From contig SFGO01000129.1 in assembly GCA_004556545.1 (NCBI GenBank), positions 1 to 7,076 on the forward strand: 7,076 nt of DNA. Direction: 5' to 3'. The notes below the pieces were generated by a model. The model was not told the origin of the DNA and ran no database searches. It saw nothing but the letters and a program-made list of their open reading frames with translations. Positions 1 through 5,534 of this stretch are shown one piece after another (position 1 is the stretch's first letter; each line of letters begins with the position of its first letter). Made by a program: the position numbers and the translations under genes. Source of the stretch: Clostridiales bacterium. GTDB taxonomy: Bacteria; Bacillota; Clostridia; Christensenellales; Aristaeellaceae.

Positions 1-660
1 CAGCGGCGCACCGGCCGCTATGTTTACATGCCGGTGAGCGCGTTCCTGCTGCCGGTCTATCTGGGCGTTGCGCTGCAGCTGGTCTTTTACGGCCTGTCCT
101 TTATCTGGGTGGCGGCGGCGCTGGGGCTCACCAGCCTGTACATCAGCCTGCAGAGCGAGCTGACCTTCCGGGACCCGCTGACCAACCTCTACAACCGCAG
201 CTTTCTGCTGCACTACCTCCACAACCAAAAAAAGAAGGTCCCGCTGGCGGGCATCCTGTTGGACGTAAACAGCTTCAAGGCCATCAACGACACCCTGGGC
301 CATCAGGAGGGCGACCGCATCCTGCAGGCCGTGGCCCGCATGCTGCAGGAGGCTGCCACCGACAAGACGGTGGCGGCTGTGCGCTACGGCGGCGACGAGT
401 TCGTGGTGCTGCTCATGGACGATGACCCCGCGCAGACCCAGCTGTTCTGCCAGCGGCTGGACCGCTGCTTGGAGCAGTACAACCAAACCGCGGGCGCCGC
501 CAACCCCATCTCCCTTGCCGCGGGCATGGCCCGCATCGAGCTGGGCACGGGCGACACGGAACTGTTCTTCCAGGAGATGGACCGGAAGATGTACGAGGAC
601 AAAGCGGCTTTCTATCAGCGGACGCAGAAAGACGACGCCCGCGCCGGCGAGCGGCACTAA
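1..660 (+). CDS. Membrane-bound GGDEF diguanylate cyclase, 5' partial
   Basis: Likely makes cyclic di-GMP from two GTP at the inner face of the membrane. The frame is open from base 1 (QRRTGRYVYM...), so the ATG at 28 is probably internal and the true start lies left of the window. About 219 residues are visible. A hydrophobic stretch (about bases 40-155) holds one or two membrane helices, followed by a GGDEF domain with the entry motif FRDPLTNLYNR, the metal/substrate segment LDVNSFKAINDTLGHQEGD and an intact active-site GGDEF at 388-402. The RxxD product-inhibition site normally just upstream of GGDEF is absent (TDKTVAAVRY is seen), so feedback inhibition by c-di-GMP is not expected. It ends in TAA about 28 nt before the kinase start, which suggests an operon with the downstream phosphorelay. 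The domain assignment is firm; activity is inferred from intact motifs. Confidence 0.93.
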   Translation, partial: QRRTGRYVYMPVSAFLLPVYLGVALQLVFYGLSFIWVAAALGLTSLYISLQSELTFRDPLTNLYNRSFLLHYLHNQKKKVPLAGILLDVNSFKAINDTLGHQEGDRILQAVARMLQEAATDKTVAAVRYGGDEFVVLLMDDDPAQTQLFCQRLDRCLEQYNQTAGAANPISLAAGMARIELGTGDTELFFQEMDRKMYEDKAAFYQRTQKDDARAGERH

Positions 661-688
661 CATCGCACAGGGGGCGAAAGGAATGAAA

Positions 689-778
689 ATGCGCAGGGAA
701 CACCGCTGGGCAAATCTTGTGCTCAGCGGGTAGCTGCTGGTATTTGTTGCGGCGCTGCTGGCGGTCACCATCGCACTG
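689..778 (+). pseudogene. Detached N-terminus of the sensor kinase, cut by an in-frame TAG
   Basis: The natural start of the hybrid kinase is most likely the ATG at 689, with AAAGGA at 677-682 six bases upstream; the ATG at 683 is an alternative. From there the frame reads MRREHRWANLVLSG, then TAG at 731-733, then LLVFVAALLAVTIALV, and continues without a break into the kinase. The charged start followed by a hydrophobic run is a normal first membrane helix, and the TAG falls inside it as codon 15. A single transition from TGG or CAG would create it. No start with a good ribosome binding site follows the stop. The possibilities are a recent nonsense mutation, a sequencing error, or readthrough; the first two are the simplest. 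Confidence 0.8.
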
Positions 779-3256
779 GTGCGCGGCAAGCTTTTGCAAA
801 ACGCCCAGGACTTCGGCATGGCGCTGGTGCAGAGCTACGCCATCGAAGAGGCGATGAACATCGAAAACCTGGAGACCAGCGTGCAGATCGCCAGCCAGTA
901 TGTGGACGAGATCGTGACGGACGGCGGCGACCCGGCGCAGGTGCAGGAATGGCTCGCGGGCTATTTCCGCAAGCTGGCCGATACCATCGGCGAAGGCCTC
1001 ATCGACATCTATGCGGTGGTGGACGGCAGCATCGTGGCCGCCAACCCCTGGGAGGGGGACGCGGACTTTGATTTCCGCCAGTCCGACTGGTACACCGAGG
1101 CCATCCGCGCCGATGGGGAGCTGGTGTGCGGCGAGGTGTACACCGACGCCATCACAGGCGAAAAGATCTTCACCATTTCCGTTGCGCTGGAGGGCGAGGG
1201 AAACGTGCTGGCCATGGACGTGTGCATCCAGGACCCCCGGATGCACAACACCCTGCACACTCTGCCGGAGAATTTCTCCTATTATCTGTGCGACCGAAGC
1301 GGCGGCGTGCTTTATGTCAGCACCAACTGGAACAAGACCGCCGAGCAGCTTCAAAGATATGTCGACTATATGCTGGCCGGCATCGAGGACGGTTCCCTCA
1401 TCGGCTACGACAGCTTTTTCAACGACCCCAGCGGCGTGCCCCGCAGCCTGTACTACCATCGGATGGAAAACGGCTGGACGGTGATCATCACAACGCCGGT
1501 GAGCGATATTCTCATGGGCGACGCAAACGCGCTGATCGTGGGGGTGGGCATCACTGCGCTGGGCCTGTTTCTGCTGCTGGCTTTCTTCACCGTGCAGGAC
1601 TTCCTCCACAGCCGCAGCATGCGCATCGCCAACCGCACCGCCCAGCTGCTGGGCGATTCGTTCTATGCCATCTACTGGGTGGACCTGAAAAACGAGACCT
1701 ACGAGGCCTTTAAGCTCCCCGAATCCATAAAGGATGTGCTGCCCCCGCGGGGCGACTACTCCCTGCTGATGGAGACCACGAGCGAGGTGGTGCGGCCCAG
1801 CACCTTCCAGGCGGTGGAGACCAGCTTCTCCATCGAGAATATGCGCCAGCGGGTGCATCAGGGCATTGCCGACTACGGCGGCGACTTCCAGCGGCAGTTT
1901 GGCGGCGAGTACCGCTGGGTGAACATCCGCTCGATCTACAACGAAAAACTGGCTCCGGACGAGGTCATCCTCTGCTTCCGGGACGTGGACGACGAGAAAA
2001 AGCGCGGCCAGCAGCACACCGCCGTGCTTCAGGCTGCGCTGGACGCCGCCCGCAAAAGCGCCAAGGACCGCTCGGAGTTCTTCAGCCGTATGTCTCACGA
2101 TATGCGCACTCCCCTCAACGCCATCCTCGGTTGCTGCAACCTGGCGCAGCGCAGTCTGGGCGAGAACGACGCCGACCAGACCCGGGACTACCTGGGCAAA
2201 ATATCCTTCGCCGGCAACCAGCTGCTGGACCTGGTCAACGACATTCTGGAGCTCTCCCGCATGGAGGCGGGCAAAGGCAGCCTAGACCAGAAACCCATGG
2301 ACCTGCATCGCCTGCTCACCGACACCGCCGACCTTTTCCGGGACCAGCTGCGGGAGGCGGGCAAGACCTTCGAGGTGTCCATCCAGTTCGAGGAAAACGA
2401 GGTCCTGGGCGACGAAAAGAAGATCGGCCAGGTGCTGAACAACCTTCTGTCCAACGCGGCAAAGTACACCGACCCCGGCGACACCGTCCGCCTGGAGGCC
2501 CGGCAGTTCCGATTCCGGAGCAACAGCAAGTACCAGCTGGTGGTGGAGGACACCGGCATCGGCATGTCCGAGGAGTTCCAGAAACATCTGTTCGACCCCT
2601 ACTCCCGCGAGACCGCCTTCTCCGCTCATCCGGTGCTGGGCAGCGGACTGGGCATGTCCATCGTCAAGATCCTTGTGCAGCAGATGAGCGGCGAGATCTC
2701 GGTGGAAAGCAAGCTGGGCGAGGGCACCCGCTTCACCGTGACGCTGCCCTTCACCCCTGTCGGCGGCGCGGCCGCCGAAGAGACGCGCGAAAACGCTGCG
2801 TTCTGCTGGCAGGGCCGGTGCGTACTGGTGGCGGAGGACAACGAGATCAACCGGGAGATCGCCGTCGCCCTGCTGGAGCAGATGGGTGCCCGGGTCATCA
2901 CCGCCGACAACGGCGCTCATGCGGTGCAGGCCTTCCTGGCTCAGCCGGAGGACTCCATCGACGCCATTCTGATGGACATGCAGATGCCGGAGATGGACGG
3001 CTGCGAGGCGGCCCGTGCCATCCGCGGTCTGCCCCGGGCGGACGCTGCCGATGTGCCCATCATCGCCGTCACCGCCAACGTCTTTTCCGAGGACATCGAC
3101 CGCACCACGCGGGCGGGCATGAACGGCCACATCCCGAAACCTGTGGACGCCGCCACCCTCGACAGGGTCATGCAGCAGCTGATCTCGGCGCGGGAGCGGA
3201 GAAAGAAGCCCGCCCGGATTCACAAGGATAAAACCGGCAAGGAGATGGAAACGTGA
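779..3256 (+). CDS. Hybrid sensor histidine kinase (Cache-like/PAS-like/HisKA/HATPase/REC), N-terminus broken
   Basis: Membrane sensor that should autophosphorylate on His and pass phosphate to its own receiver. This is the open part of the gene. The GTG at 779 has no ribosome binding site and is probably not a real start; the frame joins the fragment at 689-778 across a TAG. Numbered from 689 (855 aa if restored): first helix about 9-32; an extracellular double-Cache-like region about 33-277; second helix about 280-302; a PAS-like region about 310-435; HisKA with SHDMRTPLNAI, His470; HATPase with LNNLLSNAAKY (Asn589), DTGIGM (Asp621) and GSGLGMS; and a receiver with VAEDNE, phospho-acceptor Asp763 in LMDMQMPEMDG and Lys in IPKPVD. 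It has no HPt domain of its own; one is encoded two genes downstream. The stop overlaps the next gene by 4 nt (GTGA). If made from an internal start it would lack its first helix, so the sensor region would be misplaced. Kinase identity is certain; the Cache and PAS labels rest on layout and are less sure. Confidence 0.9.
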   Translation: MRGKLLQNAQDFGMALVQSYAIEEAMNIENLETSVQIASQYVDEIVTDGGDPAQVQEWLAGYFRKLADTIGEGLIDIYAVVDGSIVAANPWEGDADFDFRQSDWYTEAIRADGELVCGEVYTDAITGEKIFTISVALEGEGNVLAMDVCIQDPRMHNTLHTLPENFSYYLCDRSGGVLYVSTNWNKTAEQLQRYVDYMLAGIEDGSLIGYDSFFNDPSGVPRSLYYHRMENGWTVIITTPVSDILMGDANALIVGVGITALGLFLLLAFFTVQDFLHSRSMRIANRTAQLLGDSFYAIYWVDLKNETYEAFKLPESIKDVLPPRGDYSLLMETTSEVVRPSTFQAVETSFSIENMRQRVHQGIADYGGDFQRQFGGEYRWVNIRSIYNEKLAPDEVILCFRDVDDEKKRGQQHTAVLQAALDAARKSAKDRSEFFSRMSHDMRTPLNAILGCCNLAQRSLGENDADQTRDYLGKISFAGNQLLDLVNDILELSRMEAGKGSLDQKPMDLHRLLTDTADLFRDQLREAGKTFEVSIQFEENEVLGDEKKIGQVLNNLLSNAAKYTDPGDTVRLEARQFRFRSNSKYQLVVEDTGIGMSEEFQKHLFDPYSRETAFSAHPVLGSGLGMSIVKILVQQMSGEISVESKLGEGTRFTVTLPFTPVGGAAAEETRENAAFCWQGRCVLVAEDNEINREIAVALLEQMGARVITADNGAHAVQAFLAQPEDSIDAILMDMQMPEMDGCEAARAIRGLPRADAADVPIIAVTANVFSEDIDRTTRAGMNGHIPKPVDAATLDRVMQQLISARERRKKPARIHKDKTGKEMET

Positions 3257-4335
3257 GCCCCGCAGAAAAAAACGCGCTCCTCATCGTGGACGACGAAGAG
3301 CTGAACCGTGCCATTCTGGCAAATATTTTTCAAACGGACTACGACATCCTCGAAGCGGAGGACGGCCTGCAGGCGCTGGAGCTGATCGAGGGGGCGGACC
3401 GCCCCTTGAGCGCCATCCTGCTGGACGTGGTGATGCCCCGGATGGACGGCATCCAGCTGCTTCGCACCTTGAGCGAGCGCGGGCTCACGGCGGTGGTGCC
3501 GGTGTTCCTCATCACCGCCGACCCCGGCAATGACACCATGCAGAAGGCCTATGATCTGGGCGTCATGGACGTGATCGCAAAGCCTGTGGTGCCCTTTGTG
3601 GTGCACCGGCGGGTGCAGTCTGTGGTGGAGCTGTTTGCCGCACGGCAGCTGCTGGGCGCGGAGGTGGAACGCCAGCGGGACCAGCTTTTGTATCAGGCCG
3701 AGCAGCTGGCCGAAATGAGCATGGGCATGGTGGAGGCGCTCTCCACCGCCATCGAGTTCCGCAGCGACGAGTCGGGCGAGCATGTCCGCCGCATCCACGA
3801 CATCACCTGTCTGCTGTTGGGCGAAACGCCGCTGGGCGAGGGCCTTTCGGACAGCGAGATACGCCTCATCGGCATGGGCGCCGTCACCCACGATGTGGGC
3901 AAAATCTCCATCCCGGACGCTATTTTGAACAAGAAAGGCCGCCTCACCCCCGATGAGTACGACCTGATGAAGACCCACACCACCCAGGGCGCGCACCTTC
4001 TGTCCCGCATCCCGCAGATGCGGGAGCACTCCGCCTACCGCTATGCCTACGACATCGCCCTGCACCACCACGAGCGGTGGGACGGCCGGGGCTATCCGGA
4101 GGGCCTCAAGGGGGACGAGATCCCCATCTGGACCCAGGTGGTCTCGCTGGCGGACGTCTACGACGCGCTGGTCAGCGAGCGCTGCTACAAAAAGCCCATC
4201 TCCTTCGATCGGGCCACCGAAATGATCCTGAACGGGGAGTGCGGCGTGTTCAACCCCCGCATGCTGGAGTACTTCCGCCAGGCGGAACCCCGGCTGCGGC
4301 AGCTGTATAAGAAAAAAGAGGAGGCGAGCCGCTGA
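3253..4335 (+). CDS. Response regulator with HD-GYP c-di-GMP phosphodiesterase domain
   Basis: A 360-aa cytoplasmic output protein expected to hydrolyse c-di-GMP under control of its receiver. The start is GTG at 3253, with AAGGAG at 3239-3244 eight bases upstream, overlapping the kinase stop by 4 nt. Receiver (about 7-125): acidic pair in LIVDDEE, phospho-acceptor Asp58 in LLDVVMPRMDG, Thr88 and Lys110 in AKPVVP. A charged, probably coiled-coil linker follows (about 125-165). HD-GYP (about 165-355): ESGEHV with His177, THDVGKISIP with His213-Asp214, His242, His248, HHHERWDGRGYP (271-282) and LADVYDAL with Asp301. All expected metal ligands of the family appear present, so the enzyme looks active. 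It is the likely final phosphate acceptor of the kinase-HPt relay and opposes the upstream GGDEF enzyme. GMP versus pGpG as product cannot be told. Confidence 0.95.
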   Translation: MSPAEKNALLIVDDEELNRAILANIFQTDYDILEAEDGLQALELIEGADRPLSAILLDVVMPRMDGIQLLRTLSERGLTAVVPVFLITADPGNDTMQKAYDLGVMDVIAKPVVPFVVHRRVQSVVELFAARQLLGAEVERQRDQLLYQAEQLAEMSMGMVEALSTAIEFRSDESGEHVRRIHDITCLLLGETPLGEGLSDSEIRLIGMGAVTHDVGKISIPDAILNKKGRLTPDEYDLMKTHTTQGAHLLSRIPQMREHSAYRYAYDIALHHHERWDGRGYPEGLKGDEIPIWTQVVSLADVYDALVSERCYKKPISFDRATEMILNGECGVFNPRMLEYFRQAEPRLRQLYKKKEEASR

Positions 4336-4691
4336 TGGATGAAATGACCCGCCGCTGCCTGGCCGAAGCCGGCGTGGACACCGAGGACGCCCTGCGCCGT
4401 TTTTTGGGCAACGAGGCGCTGCTGCTGAAATTTCTGGCCCGCTTTGGCCAGGACGAAAACTTCCCGCGCCTGTGCGATGCCATGGCCCGGGGCGATGAAA
4501 AGGCGGCCTTTGAGGCGGCCCACACCCTGAAAGGCGTGTGCGGAAACCTGAGCCTGCAGGAGCTCAGCCGCCAGGTCAGCGACCTGGTGGAGAGCCTTCG
4601 GGCGGGCCGCATCGACGCCGCGGCGGCGCAGCTGCCCGCGGTGGAACGGGAATATCACCGGGCAAAGACGGCGCTGGAAGCTCTTTCGTGA
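4335..4691 (+). CDS. Stand-alone HPt histidine phosphotransfer protein
   Basis: A 118-aa soluble, probably all-helical protein that should shuttle phosphate between the kinase receiver and the HD-GYP receiver. The HPt signature AAHTLKGVCGNL carries the phospho-accepting His63 with Lys66 and Gly67, followed by the usual amphipathic helix (LQELSRQVSDLVESLRAG). Length and His position fit free HPt proteins of the Hpt family. ATG at 4335 overlaps the previous stop (TGATG), with GGAGG at 4320-4324, so it is translationally coupled. It is the last gene of the operon; a terminator begins 28 nt after its TGA. A separate HPt is what one expects when the hybrid kinase lacks one, and co-transcription makes it the natural partner. 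The partner assignment is inferred. Confidence 0.93.
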   Translation: MDEMTRRCLAEAGVDTEDALRRFLGNEALLLKFLARFGQDENFPRLCDAMARGDEKAAFEAAHTLKGVCGNLSLQELSRQVSDLVESLRAGRIDAAAAQLPAVEREYHRAKTALEALS

Positions 4692-4718
4692 GCGGACGGC
4701 CCCTTTGACGGACAAACG

Positions 4719-4759
4719 AAAAGCGCGAAGCTCTGTTTGCACAGGCTTCGCGCTTTTTT
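4719..4759 (+). terminator. Intrinsic terminator of the c-di-GMP signalling operon
   Basis: AAAAGCGCGAAGC (4719-4731) pairs perfectly with GCTTCGCGCTTTT (4745-4757). The inside folds further as CTGT/ACAG around a TTGC loop, with one bulged T at 4732. Six T residues (4754-4759) follow. Read on the - strand the same stem ends in TTTT, so it may also stop transcripts coming from the insertion sequences. It begins 28 nt behind the HPt stop. Confidence 0.93.
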
Positions 4760-4769
4760 GTATATCGAA

Positions 4770-4792
4770 AACCACTCGCTAGGCGAGTGGTT
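4770..4792 (+). repeat. Left-end hairpin of the IS200-type element
   Basis: AACCACTCGC (4770-4779), loop TAG, GCGAGTGGTT (4783-4792): a perfect 10-bp stem with a 3-nt loop. Position upstream of tnpA and shape match the left-end imperfect palindromes bound by IS200/IS605 TnpA. It has no T-run behind it, so it is not a terminator. Confidence 0.8.
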
Positions 4793-4829
4793 CAAAAGAA
4801 GACTAATGTCGATAATGGGAAAAGAAAAA

Positions 4830-4893
4830 CTCCCTTTGCTATACTGGGAGTCTGGAAGTGCGGCCTGCGAACTGCACAAGCAAGCAAAGGGAG
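4830..4893 (+). promoter_or_regulatory. Inverted repeat masking the tnpA ribosome binding site
   Basis: CTCCCTTTGCT (4830-4840) is the exact reverse complement of AGCAAAGGGAG (4883-4893), which contains most of the tnpA SD (GGGAGG, 4889-4894). An RNA carrying both arms would form an 11-bp stem that hides the SD. A competing 5-bp stem, CTCCC 4830-4834 with GGGAG 4846-4850, is also possible. Translational masking is known for IS200 and for read-in transcripts of IS10/IS50; its action here is inferred. Confidence 0.65.
4837..4845 (+). promoter_or_regulatory. Possible extended -10 promoter of tnpA
   Basis: TGCTATACT is an extended -10 (TGn plus TATACT, 5 of 6 to consensus). No good -35 lies at the proper distance. 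RNA would start near 4852, downstream of the upstream masking arm at 4830-4840, so the element's own transcript would keep a free ribosome binding site. Confidence 0.4.
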
Positions 4894-4904
4894 GACATTC
4901 GAAA

Positions 4905-5365
4905 ATGAACGACGTAAATAGTTTATCGCATAGCAGTTGGAATTGCAAATATCATGTAGTGTTTGCGCCAAAATACAGAAGGAAAGTGTTCTTCGGAGAG
5001 AAAAGAAGAGAAATTGGAAGCATTCTGAGGACGCTGTGCAATTGGAAAGGGATCAAGATTATCGAAGCGGAGGTATGCGCGGACCACATCCACATGCTGA
5101 TCGAGATACCGCCAAAGATAGCAGTAGCAAGTTTCATGGGGTAGGTGAAAGGAAAAAGCAGCCTGATGCTGTACGAGAAGTTCCCGGAGCAAAAATAGAA
5201 ATACCGGAACCGGGAATTCTGGTGCCGTGGGTACTATGTGGACACGGCAGGGAAAAATGCAAAGAAGATACAGGAGTACATCCAATGTCAGTACGAGCAG
5301 GACAAAGCAGGAGAGCAGCTGACCATGCCAAACTTCTAAAGTGCCCGTTTACGGGCGGCAAGTAA
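4905..5365 (+). pseudogene. tnpA: IS200/IS605-family Y1 transposase TnpA, two TAG stops and a C-terminal frameshift
   Basis: Remnant of the HUH single-strand transposase of the IS200 family. The start is ATG 4905, with GGAGG at 4890-4894. The protein opens SLSHSSWNCKYHVVFAPKYRRK, a typical family N-terminus, and keeps the HUH metal site in CADHIHML. After SFMG the frame meets TAG (5142-5144) where relatives have the Tyr of GYLKG, continues as VKGKSSLMLYEKFPEQK, meets a second TAG (5196-5198), then runs KYRNREFWCRGYYVDTAGKN to the catalytic-Tyr helix IQEYIQCQ (Tyr codon 5277-5279). It ends NF and TAA at 5337. The family tail (D)PFTGGK with TAA at 5363-5365 is present in another frame, so a small indel lies near 5337-5344. 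The 79-residue product as written has the HUH motif but no catalytic Tyr and should be inactive. Homology to the family is from recall, not a search. Confidence 0.88.
5343..5356 (+). repeat. Small hairpin at the end of tnpA
   Basis: GCCCG (5343-5347), TTTA, CGGGC (5352-5356): a 5-bp stem inside the displaced PFTGGK codons. It may be chance, or a secondary structure near the right end of the IS200-type element. No T-run follows. Confidence 0.35.
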
Positions 5366-5424
5366 CGGAACTTTCGCGGCTGGCAGACCGTACTTGCGCG
5401 ACGTGACGCGCGTGTCCAAAATGC

Positions 5425-5457
5425 AACCGCCTCTGAGAGAAAATCTCGGAGGCGGTT
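5425..5457 (+). repeat. Probable right-end hairpin of the IS200-type element
   Basis: AACCGCCTCTGAGA (5425-5438) pairs with TCTCGGAGGCGGTT (5444-5457) around GAAAA: a 14-bp stem with one U-G pair. It lies 60 nt behind the tnpA tail and has the same AACC/GGTT foot as the left-end hairpin, so it is best read as the TnpA-binding right end. A weak TTTAGT after it (or ATTTT on the - strand) leaves a terminator role possible. Confidence 0.62.
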
Positions 5458-5494
5458 TAGTAAACATGTACATCAGAAAAAGGCATGACAAAGG

Positions 5495-5512
5495 CGCGGA
5501 GTCTCCTCCGCG
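5495..5512. repeat. Perfect hairpin just beyond the IS4 transposase stop
   Basis: CGCGGAG (5495-5501), TCTC, CTCCGCG (5506-5512): a perfect 7-bp stem. It lies 22 nt past the transposase stop on the - strand. Only a broken T stretch follows on that strand (CCTTTGTC), so it is at best a weak terminator; it could instead lie in the IS end. Confidence 0.45.
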
Positions 5513-5534
5513 AAAAAACGAATATGAAACGGTC

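Larger units (their letters stand above)
4762..5470 (+). mobile_element. IS200/IS605-family element, degenerate; ends approximate
   Basis: About 0.7 kb, the usual size of a tnpA-only IS200-type element. It holds a left-end hairpin (4770-4792), a leader able to mask the ribosome binding site, a Y1 transposase reading frame and a right-end hairpin (5425-5457). Both hairpins have an AACC...GGTT foot, as expected for ends recognised by the same TnpA. There are no inverted terminal repeats, normal for this single-strand transposing family. It starts a few bases after the operon terminator T-run, so insertion left the operon intact. Base composition is clearly poorer in GC than the genes to its left. 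Exact cleavage sites and the target tetra/pentanucleotide cannot be read without an empty site. With tnpA broken it could move only with TnpA supplied in trans. Confidence 0.82.

Noticed and set aside
779..781. GTG as the true kinase start
   Set aside because: No SD upstream, and the preceding in-frame sequence is a good membrane helix with its own start and ribosome binding site.
413..2098. 561-codon open frame on the - strand opposite the GGDEF and kinase genes
   Set aside because: Low-complexity His/Ala/Gly/Val-rich product with no domain. It is antisense to well-supported domains and typical of a GC-rich shadow frame.
2131..3231. 366-codon + strand frame inside the kinase
   Set aside because: Arg/Gly/Pro-rich shadow of the HisKA-HATPase-receiver coding frame; no motif.
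3220..4071. 283-codon - strand frame opposite the HD-GYP gene
   Set aside because: Shadow frame; the + strand holds unbroken receiver and HD-GYP motifs.
4937..5365. 142-codon frame overlapping tnpA
   Set aside because: Out of frame with the HUH sequence; only its last residues (PFTGGK) are real, as the frameshifted end of tnpA.
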